This document shows positions 1 through 8,834 of a stretch of 21,793 nucleotides of DNA, piece after piece; positions within the stretch are counted from its first letter, which is position 1, and every line of letters starts with the position of its first letter. Both the position numbers and the translations under genes were made by a program. Below the pieces are notes generated by a model. The model was not told the origin of the DNA. It ran no database searches and saw only the letters and a list, made by a program, of their open reading frames with translations. Origin of the DNA: Candidatus Tepidiaquacellales bacterium UBA6667 (lineage in GTDB: Bacteria; Bacteroidota; Ignavibacteria; Tepidaquicellales; Tepidaquicellaceae). Where the stretch lies: assembly GCA_002455255.1 (NCBI GenBank), contig DKKL01000059.1, forward strand, positions 26,778-48,570. The letters are read 5' to 3'.

Positions 1-1
1 G

Positions 2-1090
2 TTAAATTTAAACACAGGATTTGCAGTTGGTGACTTCGGAAAAATGATTAGAACACAAAATTCAGGTCAAAGCTGGGAAAATGTAAATACTCCGACAAAT
101 AACATATTATTCTGTATTGATTTCAATGCAAAGGGAATAGGAATAGCAGTTGGAGAAGGAAGAACTATTATAAGGTCAACAGATTATGGAAATACTTGGA
201 ATAATATAAATATTGGATTTGGTGAAAAGATAAGAAGAGTAAAATTTATAAATGATAACTTAATATTTGCAGTAGGAGATCCTAATTTAGTTTACAAATC
301 AACTGATGCGGGATTGACCTGGTCTATAAAAACAACATCATTTAGCGGTGGAATAAAAGGGCTTAGTTTTGTTAATGACAATATAGGTTATGTAGTTGGA
401 TTATCCGGCAGTAATTTTAAGACTACAAATGCCGGAGATACCTGGAGTCATATAACATTACCAATAAATTACACATTGGAGCAAGTAGATTTTGTTAATA
501 ATTCAAAAGGTGTTGCAGTGGGATATGACGGAGCAATATTTAAAATAAGCAATGATGATTGGCAATATATTAATACAGGGATTTCGAGTTGGTTATTCGG
601 AGTTGAGTTTGCAAATGAGAATTATGTATATGCGGTAGGCAGCAACGGTAGAATTTTGGAATCAACAAATTCCGGTTTATCCTGGATTAATACCGGGTCC
701 GGTGTATCAACTTATTATGATATAACAATTATAAATGGTAATACCGCATTTGTATGTGGTTCAGATGGAAAGATAGTAAAGTCAACAGATATAGTAAATA
801 TAACAAATCTCTCAACAACGACACCAAGCAATTTTAGTTTGAAACAAAATTTTCCAAATCCATTTAATCCAAATACAAAAATCAGGTTTAATGTTAGAGA
901 ATTAAGCGAAGTAAAAATTTCTGTATTTGATATAAAGGGAGCATTGATTTCAACATTAGTTAATAATACATTAAGTGTTGGAGAATATGAAGTTGATTTC
1001 AGAGGAGAAAATTTGCCGAGTGGAATTTATGTGTATAGAATGACAGCAGGAAGTTTTACAGAAACAAAAAAAATGAATTTAATAAAATAA
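2..1090 (+). CDS. Secreted YCF48-type beta-propeller protein with T9SS sorting domain (5' end cut off)
   Basis: The reading frame is open to the left edge of the window. Codons before the first ATG (44) read LNLNTGFAVGDFGK, which completes a propeller repeat, so that ATG is internal and the gene is truncated at its 5' end. The visible part has about seven copies of a YCF48-like motif of the form VG..G.I..STD.G.TW (for example VGEGRTIIRSTDYGNTW), typical of a beta-propeller. The last ~85 residues form a T9SS type A sorting domain: NFPNPFNPNTKIRF, then VFDIKG, then LPSGIYVYRM, ending in KKMNLIK. In this family the tail directs export across the outer membrane and is removed or used for anchoring. 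The ligand or role of the propeller is unknown. The stop codon is six bases before a tRNA gene. A homologous propeller lies at the other end of the window (20399-21661). Confidence 0.85.
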   Translation, partial: LNLNTGFAVGDFGKMIRTQNSGQSWENVNTPTNNILFCIDFNAKGIGIAVGEGRTIIRSTDYGNTWNNINIGFGEKIRRVKFINDNLIFAVGDPNLVYKSTDAGLTWSIKTTSFSGGIKGLSFVNDNIGYVVGLSGSNFKTTNAGDTWSHITLPINYTLEQVDFVNNSKGVAVGYDGAIFKISNDDWQYINTGISSWLFGVEFANENYVYAVGSNGRILESTNSGLSWINTGSGVSTYYDITIINGNTAFVCGSDGKIVKSTDIVNITNLSTTTPSNFSLKQNFPNPFNPNTKIRFNVRELSEVKISVFDIKGALISTLVNNTLSVGEYEVDFRGENLPSGIYVYRMTAGSFTETKKMNLIK

Positions 1091-1096
1091 TTTTTT

Positions 1097-1168
1097 GCCC
1101 ATGTGGTGTAATGGATAGCACTACGGATTTCGGCTCCGTCAGTCAGGGTTCGAGTCCTTGCATGGGTA
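1097..1168 (+). tRNA. tRNA-Arg (anticodon TCG)
   Basis: The sequence folds as a full cloverleaf. The acceptor stem is GCCCATG (1097-1103) with CATGGGT (1161-1167), including one G-T pair at the end. The D arm is closed by GTG/CAC. The anticodon stem ACGGA/TCCGT encloses the 7-base loop TTTCGGC, placing anticodon TCG at 1130-1132. The T arm has stem CAGGG/CCTTG around TTCGAGT. The discriminator base is A (1168), and CCA is not encoded. Anticodon TCG reads CGA and possibly other CGN arginine codons. The gene starts six bases after the stop of the upstream CDS, so it may be made from a read-through transcript; no terminator separates them. Confidence 0.95.
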
Positions 1169-1203
1169 CGAGTTCAATTGTTAAAAAAATCTAAACAAAT
1201 TAA

Positions 1204-1299
1204 ATGAGTTTAACTGTTATATTTGTATCTTTTGCAATTTCTGTTTTGATTCTTGTTTTGTTTTCACTTGTCGGGATGAAGATGAAAAGCAGCGAATAA
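1204..1299 (+). CDS. Possible 31-aa single-pass membrane microprotein
   Basis: An ATG-initiated frame encodes 31 residues: a short MSLTV start, a hydrophobic stretch of about 20 residues rich in V, I, L and F, then a basic end (GMKMKSSE). This is the expected layout of a small inner-membrane peptide. The start lies 35 bases after the tRNA, behind an A-rich leader without a Shine-Dalgarno sequence, as for other genes here. Its stop is five bases short of the convergent priA stop, so it fits the gap exactly. I do not recognise a family. It differs from CcoS, which has a conserved acidic tail that is absent here. A chance ORF cannot be excluded at this length. Confidence 0.45.
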   Translation: MSLTVIFVSFAISVLILVLFSLVGMKMKSSE

Positions 1300-1304
1300 T
1301 AAAA

Positions 1305-3830
1305 TTACATCAAATCAACAGGGTCTATATCAATTATGAATTGAAAATTCCCTTTAACCGAATTTAAATAATTTTTTACTTCATTCATTGCAGAGTGTAA
1401 ATAATTACCTCCGGTATCTACTATTCTTGGTGATTTTACCAACAGATGATATCTGAATTTATCCCTTAGTTTATAGAACAAAGGCTGACCAGGCGGAAGA
1501 AGTTTTAACTTTCTGTCTTTATCTATTTTCATTAAGAAATTAAAAACTTCTTTTATCTTACTTTCAGCTAAAAGTTTATCTTCTGATTTTATTTCTATTA
1601 AAACTAATCTGCTAAATGGCGGATAATCCGCAGCTTTCCTTGACAACAATTCATAATTATAAAATCCTGTAAAATTGTGGTTCTTAATAAACTCAAAAAC
1701 TTTGAAATCCGGGTGGTTTGTTTGAATTAAAACTTCACCTTCCTTGTTAGCTCTTCCTGATCTCCCTGCTACCTGTGTTAAAATCTGAAAAGTCCTTTCT
1801 GATGATCTGAAATCAGGATTTAACAAACCTATATCTGCATTTACTACTCCAACTAAAGTTACATTAGGAAAATCCAAACCTTTAGATATTAATTGTGTTC
1901 CAACGAGGATATCAATTTTCCCTTCATAAAATTCTTTTAATACATTTTCAAAATATTTTTTTGAATTTACAGAATCTGAATCAAGTCGGACGATATTTGC
2001 ATCCGGAAATAACTTTTGAAGTTCTTCTTCCACTTTTTCAGTACCGGCTCCTTTGTGAACCAACCAATCTGAATTGCAGGTTGTACATCGGGATATCATA
2101 CTTTTTGTAAAACCACAATAATGACATTTTAATAAATTTAAACTTTTGTGATAAGTTAATGAAATAGAGCATCTCGGACAGAACTCAACGTTACCGCAAT
2201 TCAGACATTCAATATATGAATGGAATCCTCTTCTGTTTTGGAGTAAAAGAATTTGTTCTTTTTTATTAAGACGTTTATCTATTTCCAAAAGCAATTGTTT
2301 TGAAATAAATTTTAATCTTACTTTACTAATGAAATCAATAAAGTCATCAATAACTTTTTCTGAACCTGTTTTTAAAAAATCATTAAGCTGATCTTTATCC
2401 GATTTTTGGGTATTAACAATATCAATTTCCGGCGGTTTAATTTCAGTTGCTCTCTTAGTAAGAGTGAGCAGTTTATATTTATTGATTTCACAGTTATAAA
2501 AACTTTCAACCGAAGGAGTAGCAGAGCCGAGAATAACAATAGAATTATTCAACTTCCCTCTTACGACAGCCAAATCTCTCGCATTATATCTTGGTGAATT
2601 TTCCTGCTTATAAGACGGGTCATGCTCTTCATCTACAACAATTATACCAATATTTTTTAACGGTGCAAAAATAGCAGATCTGGCACCAACAACAATTTTG
2701 ATTTCGTTGTTTAATATTCTGTCAAAGGTATCTAACCTTTCACCTTGTGAAACTTTGCTGTGAATTACACCAACAATATCACCAAACCTCTCTTTGAACC
2801 TTGAGATTAACTGAGGAGTTAATGAGATTTCCGGCACTAACACAATAGCGGTTTTACCTTTCTCTATTAAATGTTTTATTATACGGATATATATTTCGGT
2901 TTTTCCGCTTCCTGTTATCCCGAACAGTAAAAAAGGTGTAAAGTCATTTTGTCCGATAGAGTCTAAAATCTCATTATAAACTTTTTCTTGCCCCTCGTTT
3001 AAAATCATTTCACCTGTATTAAAAAAGTCTAATGCTAATCTATCACGATAAATTCTTTTATCGCTTGTCTTGATTAAATTTTTTTCAATCAATGAATTAA
3101 AACCCTGAGAAGAAAGACCGGTTAGTTTTATGAAATCAGGTTTAGCTATATCATTATTTTTTAATAAAAACTCTAATGAAGTAATTTGTATTTTAGATTT
3201 GATTTTATTTTTTATAATTAATTCATTTAGGTTTTCAGAATTATAATTTGACGAAACAATTTTGACAATTTTTTTTCGGGTAATATCATTAAATCTGTAA
3301 TTTTTATATATAACTTCGGAATCAAGTAAAATTTTCAATTCACCTGAAACATCATTTGTTTTTAATCTTTTACAAATCTGATTTTTATTAAGTTCTTCAG
3401 AATTATCTGATTCTAACAAAGCAATAATTTTTACAATTAATTCTTTATCCGTTTTTAAATTATTGAATTTTTCTTTGTAATTTTCATTTAAAGAATAAGT
3501 GAGAACAGATTTATAATTTATATTTCCGGGTATTGCTGAAAAAATTACTTCGCCAAGCGGAGCGAGATAGTAAGATGAAATCCAATGGCAAAAATTCATT
3601 AGTTCTTCGTTTATAATCGAATCTTCATCTAAAACTTCTTTTACAGGATTAGTTTTTTCATAGAGAGAATGGTCCTTTAAATCAATTACAACTCCGGTAT
3701 AATCTTTTTTTCCAAATTTAATTAAAACACGAGAACCTTTTTTAATCAGCCCTGAGAGGTGTTCGGGAATGTGGTAAGTAAAGGAGCCATCCAAAGGCAG
3801 GTTTAATACGACATCAGCAAATTCTTTCAA
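1305..3830 (-). CDS. priA: Primosomal protein N' (PriA), replication restart DNA helicase
   Basis: PriA recognises abandoned replication forks, unwinds DNA 3' to 5' and helps reload the replicative helicase. At 841 aa this is somewhat longer than typical homologues. The N-terminal 3'-end-binding domain is followed by a superfamily 2 helicase core: Walker A GITGSGKT (residues 304-311), DEEHD (400-404) and GSATPS (about 435-440). Eight cysteines in four CxxC pairs (542/545, 551/554, 569/572, 582/585) form the two zinc sites between the helicase lobes. About 30 residues after ~475 look like extra sequence before the usual QNRRG motif. The start is TTG (3830), chosen because the following residues, MKEFADVVLNLPL, match the PriA N-terminus and no ATG is near. 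It lies seven bases downstream of the MBL-fold gene, so the two are likely co-transcribed. Confidence 0.95.
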   Translation of the reverse strand: MKEFADVVLNLPLDGSFTYHIPEHLSGLIKKGSRVLIKFGKKDYTGVVIDLKDHSLYEKTNPVKEVLDEDSIINEELMNFCHWISSYYLAPLGEVIFSAIPGNINYKSVLTYSLNENYKEKFNNLKTDKELIVKIIALLESDNSEELNKNQICKRLKTNDVSGELKILLDSEVIYKNYRFNDITRKKIVKIVSSNYNSENLNELIIKNKIKSKIQITSLEFLLKNNDIAKPDFIKLTGLSSQGFNSLIEKNLIKTSDKRIYRDRLALDFFNTGEMILNEGQEKVYNEILDSIGQNDFTPFLLFGITGSGKTEIYIRIIKHLIEKGKTAIVLVPEISLTPQLISRFKERFGDIVGVIHSKVSQGERLDTFDRILNNEIKIVVGARSAIFAPLKNIGIIVVDEEHDPSYKQENSPRYNARDLAVVRGKLNNSIVILGSATPSVESFYNCEINKYKLLTLTKRATEIKPPEIDIVNTQKSDKDQLNDFLKTGSEKVIDDFIDFISKVRLKFISKQLLLEIDKRLNKKEQILLLQNRRGFHSYIECLNCGNVEFCPRCSISLTYHKSLNLLKCHYCGFTKSMISRCTTCNSDWLVHKGAGTEKVEEELQKLFPDANIVRLDSDSVNSKKYFENVLKEFYEGKIDILVGTQLISKGLDFPNVTLVGVVNADIGLLNPDFRSSERTFQILTQVAGRSGRANKEGEVLIQTNHPDFKVFEFIKNHNFTGFYNYELLSRKAADYPPFSRLVLIEIKSEDKLLAESKIKEVFNFLMKIDKDRKLKLLPPGQPLFYKLRDKFRYHLLVKSPRIVDTGGNYLHSAMNEVKNYLNSVKGNFQFIIDIDPVDLM

Positions 3831-3837
3831 TTGAATA

Positions 3838-4686
3838 TTATTCTGTTGATTTAGAAAACATAAATCCTTTTTCAGTCTGTATTATATTCCCTGTTTCATT
3901 ATGAGGGTCATGCTCAAAGAATACTTTCCATTTATTTTCTGCTATTTCATTCAGAAAATATTTTTTCTCATCAAGCGTAGTCAAAGGGAATAAATCATAT
4001 CCCATAATATATGGTAATGGAGTATGACCGGCAGTCGGAATTAAATCAGCAAGATATAACATTGTATTATCATCATCAGATACTTTTACAAGTTGCATAG
4101 CAGGAGTATGCCCATAAACAGGAAGCAAAGTAATTTGTTCATCAAGTTCAAATTCACCTGAAATTTTATTTAAAACTTTTTTTTCATCGAGCAATAGATA
4201 ATTTTCGGGAAAGAAACTTGCCTTATCTCTTTCCGTAGGGTTTAATGCCCATTCGAAATGTTCTTTCTGGACATGATAAGTTGCGTTTGGAAAAGATAAT
4301 TTCAGTTTTTTTTCTTCATCGTAATAAGTATTTCCACCGGCATGATCAAAATGCAAATGAGTTAAAATGACATCAGTAATTTCATCCATTTTTAAACCGA
4401 GCGAATTCAATGATTTTTCGAGAGTATATTGAGAAAAATTCACATCATAAATTTTATTTAGTTTATCAGACAGTTTATACCCAATTCCCGTATCAACTAA
4501 GATTTTTCTACCGTTGCCTTTTAATAACATAGCACGAGTACACATATCAATTCTATTATACTCATCAGACGGATTTGACCTGTTCCAGAGAGATTTTGGG
4601 ACCACACCAAACATAGCACCACCGTCAAGTTTAAACAATCCGGTCTGAACTGAATGAATTTCGTAATTACCTATTTTATTCACCAT
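3838..4686 (-). CDS. MBL-fold metallo-hydrolase
   Basis: This 282-aa protein belongs to the metallo-beta-lactamase fold family, which hydrolyses varied substrates at a one- or two-zinc site. The metal ligands are all visible: HLHFDH (H110, H112, D114, H115), H193 in YGHTP, D214 in LADLIP and H259 in FEHDPH. The spacing and the GHTPG-like motif resemble the AHL-lactonase/MBL hydrolase group, but the substrate cannot be read from sequence. No signal peptide is seen, so it is probably cytoplasmic. It is the first gene of a two-gene unit with priA. It is transcribed away from the secreted-protein gene at 4768, so both promoters should lie in the 81-base gap at 4687-4767, where I could not identify a clear -33/-7 pair. 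Confidence 0.88.
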   Translation of the reverse strand: MVNKIGNYEIHSVQTGLFKLDGGAMFGVVPKSLWNRSNPSDEYNRIDMCTRAMLLKGNGRKILVDTGIGYKLSDKLNKIYDVNFSQYTLEKSLNSLGLKMDEITDVILTHLHFDHAGGNTYYDEEKKLKLSFPNATYHVQKEHFEWALNPTERDKASFFPENYLLLDEKKVLNKISGEFELDEQITLLPVYGHTPAMQLVKVSDDDNTMLYLADLIPTAGHTPLPYIMGYDLFPLTTLDEKKYFLNEIAENKWKVFFEHDPHNETGNIIQTEKGFMFSKSTE

Positions 4687-4767
4687 AAATTTTTGAATTA
4701 AAAATTAAAATTAATATATAAATTTTGGAATGTCTATTAACAAAGGAAAAGATTTTAATAACAAATT

Positions 4768-5844
4768 ATGAAACAAATAATTTTAATAATATCATTGATT
4801 ATTACAAGTAATCTAAATGCACAGAATGCTTCAACTTTTTTCCCTCCCAACACAGGGTTTAAATGGCATTTTAAAACTACACCATTAGATTCATTAAATA
4901 ATCCAATTAATACCGGTGTTAGATATGAGATTGATTCATTTTCTGCAAATGTAACTTATAAAAGTCTTCCTGCTGCTCAGGTCAGGATTAAAACAGGTTT
5001 AACTACAATTAATCAGAATGCACCATATACAGATACGGCACATTTTAATTTTCAGGGAACAAATGGTTATTCATATCTTAAACTATTCAGTCAGTTCAGT
5101 TCATTACCAATTCTTGATTCATTGGGACTTTTAACTTTTTTTAGAAGTCTTGAGAACTGGTATAATGTTTACAGATTTGCGAACAATGTAGGCAGCACAT
5201 ACACCATTATAACAAAGGATACGACAATAACGATAGATACATTATCGTTACCAATGAGAATAACAATGACAGGTCAGAGATTGAACGATGCAAATTTATC
5301 CACAGTAAACGGTAACTTTCTTTGCAAGAAATTTTTATTCAAGTATGAATTGAGTTATTTATTAATCATAAATCCGCTTCCACCAATACCTGTATCAATA
5401 TTCAGTGTACCGGAAACTTCTTATGTAGCACCTGAAAACTGGTTAGTAAAAAATCACCGCAGGTCAACAAATGTTGATTTAAACGGACTTGGATTGCCGA
5501 TAGCATTTTCGATTCCCGGAGAGATAAAAGAACTTACATCTCCCCCATCATCAATTGAATTAATCAGTTCAGAATTTCCGTCTTCATTTGAATTAAGTCA
5601 AAATTATCCAAACCCATTTAACCCTGAGACAAATATTGAATTCAGTATTCCGAAATCAGGATTAGTAAGGATTAGAATATTTGATATAAACGGACGGGAA
5701 GTTACGGAATTGTTTAACGGAATATCGGGAACAGGAAAATTTAAACTAAAATGGAATGCGACCGGAAATTCGAGCGGGACTTATTTCGTTAAATTGGAAT
5801 CAAACGGTGAATCATTCATAAGAAAAATGTTATTGTTGAAATAA
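4768..5844 (+). CDS. Secreted protein of unknown function with T9SS sorting domain
   Basis: The protein has 358 aa. The first ~19 residues form a Sec signal peptide (MKQIILIISLIITSNLNAQ). A central region of about 250 residues is rich in T, N, S and F and has no motif I recognise; it looks like an all-beta secreted domain. The C-terminal ~80 residues are a T9SS type A sorting domain: LSQNYPNPFNPETNIEF, then RIFDINGREV, then SSGTYFVKLE, ending in RKMLLLK. The product should therefore pass through the Sec system and then T9SS to the cell surface or medium. The gene stands alone on the plus strand, with divergent MBL/priA genes upstream and a strong terminator 22 bases after its stop. Confidence 0.85.
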   Translation: MKQIILIISLIITSNLNAQNASTFFPPNTGFKWHFKTTPLDSLNNPINTGVRYEIDSFSANVTYKSLPAAQVRIKTGLTTINQNAPYTDTAHFNFQGTNGYSYLKLFSQFSSLPILDSLGLLTFFRSLENWYNVYRFANNVGSTYTIITKDTTITIDTLSLPMRITMTGQRLNDANLSTVNGNFLCKKFLFKYELSYLLIINPLPPIPVSIFSVPETSYVAPENWLVKNHRRSTNVDLNGLGLPIAFSIPGEIKELTSPPSSIELISSEFPSSFELSQNYPNPFNPETNIEFSIPKSGLVRIRIFDINGREVTELFNGISGTGKFKLKWNATGNSSGTYFVKLESNGESFIRKMLLLK

Positions 5845-5865
5845 AATTTTACATTAAATTATAAC

Positions 5866-5898
5866 AAAAAAAAGCGGGACAATTATCCCGCTTTTTTT
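5866..5898. terminator. Bidirectional intrinsic terminator
   Basis: Stem GCGGGA (5874-5879), 6-base loop CAATTA and TCCCGC (5886-5891), with eight A before and seven T after. It is symmetric, so it can end transcription from both sides. It sits between the convergent genes ending at 5844 (plus) and 5951 (minus). Confidence 0.9.
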
Positions 5899-5950
5899 AT
5901 AATTAAATATTGTAAATCCACTTAATTTAAAATGAAAATTGGTAATTTTC

Positions 5951-6712
5951 TTAATATGCTAAAGAAAATCTAATTCCTGAAAACACAACGTAATTCAAAG
6001 TTGAAATTTTATCTATATATTGAGTGCTTCCAAGATTATTTAAACCACCGTAGTCAACTCTCGTACCTAAAATAACAGACATATTGCTTGAAGTCTGAAC
6101 ATTCATAGTTAAAGTTCCTGTTAAACCTAAATCAAAATTTTTATATCCATAACCTGAAGCAGAAGGAGTATTTAATAATAATCCGAAATATGGACCACCA
6201 TTAAACCATAAACCTACTTTATCAGTAACCATTCCTCCAAAATTCATATTCAAAGGAATATTAAGATAATTATTGCTGAATTCTGCGGTTGTAGAATCAA
6301 AACCGGCGTTTGAGCTTGTGGTAGAAGTTGTCTGAGGTTGAACGGCAAATTTCTTTCCGACAAAAGTTAAACCGGTTGAAAATTTAACTGTTTGAAATAA
6401 ACTAAAATACATTAATGCACCGGCGGTAATTCCACCTTTTGATTCAGTGTTTAAATTTTTATCAAGATTATTTGTCTTAGATACATTAGCACTTGTTCCT
6501 CCATATCCTAATTGCAAATCAATATAAAAATCAAAAATTTCACCTCTTGCGATATCATTAATCTTTTTTTCTGATTTATAATCCCTTTCAACTTTTCCTA
6601 TTTCATACTTATCAAGTGATTGAAGTGATAACGGTTTATCTCTCCAGTCTGCCTTTAATGAACCTGTTATTGCACAAGCAATAAGAGTAAATACTAATAA
6701 TGTTTTTTTCAT
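5951..6712 (-). CDS. Outer-membrane beta-barrel family protein
   Basis: The protein has 253 aa. Residues 1-21 form a signal peptide (MKKTLLVFTLIACAITGSLKA). The rest alternates short amphipathic strands with polar turns rich in G, N, S and T, for example FYIDLQLGYGG, LMYFSLFQTVKFSTGLTFVGK and MSVILGTRVDYGG. It ends FSGIRFSLAY, with an aromatic terminal residue as recognised by the Bam machinery. This fits the PorT/OmpA-like small barrels that are common in Bacteroidota, with about eight strands. The ligand and function are unknown. The start codon is nine bases downstream of the stop of the ABC-F gene, so both probably share a transcript that ends at the terminator at 5866-5898. Confidence 0.75.
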   Translation of the reverse strand: MKKTLLVFTLIACAITGSLKADWRDKPLSLQSLDKYEIGKVERDYKSEKKINDIARGEIFDFYIDLQLGYGGTSANVSKTNNLDKNLNTESKGGITAGALMYFSLFQTVKFSTGLTFVGKKFAVQPQTTSTTSSNAGFDSTTAEFSNNYLNIPLNMNFGGMVTDKVGLWFNGGPYFGLLLNTPSASGYGYKNFDLGLTGTLTMNVQTSSNMSVILGTRVDYGGLNNLGSTQYIDKISTLNYVVFSGIRFSLAY

Positions 6713-6721
6713 TTTTTTATA

Positions 6722-8734
6722 TTAATTAATTAATGTTTCTATTTTTAATAACTTCTCATTCTCAATATCCCATTTTTTATAACATACTTCAACATCTTTT
6801 TTTAACTGATCATATTCATTTAATACTTTTTTAGATTCATCACTTTTATAAAAATCCGGAGATGCCAATAATTCTTCAATTTTTTTCATCTTCGTTTCAT
6901 AATTTTTTAATTCTTTTTCAATATCAGAAATATTTTTTCTGACAGGTATTAATTCTTTTTTTAAATTCTTTTTTTCGTTATATGACATTTGTTTAGGGGC
7001 TTCATTTACTGCTTTCCCTAATCTTTTTTCATTTTTTGTTTCCTGCTTATTTTTATTTTGATCTTTTTTTAATTCAAGTGAATTTAAATTATCAGGATTA
7101 TAAGATGAAAGACTAACATTATTCAGAACACCTGAGTTTGTGATATACTCGGAGCAGTTTCCATAATAAATCTTAATTCTTTTATTTTTTACTTCAATTA
7201 CTTTATCCACAATGCCGTCTAAAAATTGTCTGTCGTGTGAAACGACCAATACGGTACCTTCATAACTCTTCAACGCATTCATCAATACTTCTTTAGATTT
7301 CATATCAAGATGATTTGTCGGCTCATCAAGTATCAGGAGATTTGATGGTTCGACAAGCATTTTTGCAAGTGCTAATCTTGATTTTTCACCTCCCGATAAG
7401 ACTTTCACCAATTTAAAAACATCATCACCTCTGAATAGAAAACTTCCAAGAATACTTCTTAAATTTTTTGAAGTTTCGCCTGTGGAAGATGCTTCGAGAG
7501 TTTCAAGTACAGTCTTGTTACCGTCAAGCTCATCGGCCTGATTTTGAGAATAGAATTTTATCTGAACCTGATAACCAAGTTTAATACTCCCTTTTGTAAT
7601 TGGTTCAAGCCCTGAAATCATTTTTACGAGAGTTGATTTTCCTGCACCGTTAACCCCAACAAAAGCAATTTTTTCACCTCTTGTTATTATCAGTTCCAAA
7701 TCTTCCAAGACAAATCTTTTTCCATCATAGGTTTTTGATAAATTTTCTATTTCGAGAGATACTTTTCCTGAATGTGTCGCCGGTGGAAATTTAAAATCGA
7801 CTGAATTTTCTTCATCTTCAATTTCAACAATATCAATTTTTTCAAGTTGCTTTATTCTGCTTTGAACTGCTTTTGCTTTTGATGCTTTGTATCTGAACCT
7901 TTCAATAAATTTTTCTTGTTGTTTTAGATATTTCTGTTGATTGTTAAACTGGTTTTCAATTAATATTTTTCTTTCTTCCTTTTGATTGAGATAATATTGA
8001 TAGTTACCGGTATATAAAGTAACTCTACCTAAACTAATTTCAACAATTTTATTTGTAAGGTTATCAAGAAAATTTTTATCGTGTGAAATTAAAAGAATTG
8101 CTCCATTGTAATTTTTAAGATAATCTTCAAACCAGAGGAGAGATTCAATATCAAGGTGGTTTGTCGGCTCATCTAAAAGCAAAATAGACGGATTGATTAA
8201 AAGCAATTTTGCAATTGCGATTCTCATTTGCCAACCACCGCTAAACTCATCTGTTAATCTGTGAAAATCATCTTTACTGAAACCCAGACCTTTCAACAGT
8301 TTTTCAACTTTTGCCTGAAGTTTAAATCCATCAAGATTATTAAAAATATCCTGTAACTCAGATAAATTCTGAATCAAATCCATATAGTCATCAGAAGTAT
8401 AATCAGTCGTTGAATTTAATTCATCTTCAATTTCTTTAATTTCTGCCTCAATTTTTTTAATATCACCTGCTGCAGAGAGAACTTCATCAAAAATAGTTTT
8501 TCCTTTGAAAACAACACCTTCCTGTGGAAGATACCCGATTGTAGTGTGTTTGGATGAAGTTATTATTCCTTCTTCAGGTTCAATTTGTTTATTAATTATT
8601 TTGAGCAAGGTAGATTTACCGGCACCATTAGAACCGACAAGCCCAATGCGATCTTTACCTGCTATATTAAAAGAAACATTTTCAAAAAGTTTCCGCGTCC
8701 CAAAAAATAGGGTTATGTTATTAACTGTTATCAA
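6722..8734 (-). CDS. ABC-F family ATPase (ribosome-associated)
   Basis: The protein has 670 aa, two ATP-binding cassettes and no membrane segments, which is the ABC-F layout. Members bind the ribosomal E site and adjust translation or give antibiotic protection. Cassette 1: Walker A GSNGAGKST (34-42), signature FSGGWQ (164-169), Walker B LLLDEPTNHLD (185-195). Cassette 2: GVNGAGKST (360-368), LSGGE (446-450), LLILDEPTNHLD (466-477). The linker around 255-300 is helical and basic (FRYKASKAKAVQSRIKQL), matching the P-site-tRNA-interacting element. A lysine/glutamate-rich C-terminal region (about 555-670) is likely a coiled coil, as in Uup/YdiF-type proteins. The start is TTG, with an in-frame stop codon directly before it, and it gives the usual MITVNNITLFFG beginning. 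Housekeeping translation factor and resistance factor cannot be told apart here. Confidence 0.92.
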   Translation of the reverse strand: MITVNNITLFFGTRKLFENVSFNIAGKDRIGLVGSNGAGKSTLLKIINKQIEPEEGIITSSKHTTIGYLPQEGVVFKGKTIFDEVLSAAGDIKKIEAEIKEIEDELNSTTDYTSDDYMDLIQNLSELQDIFNNLDGFKLQAKVEKLLKGLGFSKDDFHRLTDEFSGGWQMRIAIAKLLLINPSILLLDEPTNHLDIESLLWFEDYLKNYNGAILLISHDKNFLDNLTNKIVEISLGRVTLYTGNYQYYLNQKEERKILIENQFNNQQKYLKQQEKFIERFRYKASKAKAVQSRIKQLEKIDIVEIEDEENSVDFKFPPATHSGKVSLEIENLSKTYDGKRFVLEDLELIITRGEKIAFVGVNGAGKSTLVKMISGLEPITKGSIKLGYQVQIKFYSQNQADELDGNKTVLETLEASSTGETSKNLRSILGSFLFRGDDVFKLVKVLSGGEKSRLALAKMLVEPSNLLILDEPTNHLDMKSKEVLMNALKSYEGTVLVVSHDRQFLDGIVDKVIEVKNKRIKIYYGNCSEYITNSGVLNNVSLSSYNPDNLNSLELKKDQNKNKQETKNEKRLGKAVNEAPKQMSYNEKKNLKKELIPVRKNISDIEKELKNYETKMKKIEELLASPDFYKSDESKKVLNEYDQLKKDVEVCYKKWDIENEKLLKIETLIN

Positions 8735-8834
8735 TTATTTATATAGTATTGTCTAATAAAAAGAATTTTATCTTTCCTTTATTTAAAAGTTAAATATAAA
8801 TATTTTAAAATTCTATTTAACTGTATAAAAATAT

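Noticed and set aside
1128..1134. Reading the tRNA as proline (CGG within the loop)
   Set aside because: The ACGGA/TCCGT stem fixes a 7-base loop and puts TCG at the anticodon positions.
8505..8756. 83-aa plus-strand frame over the start of the ABC-F gene
   Set aside because: Antisense to the conserved Walker A region of cassette 1; no independent support.
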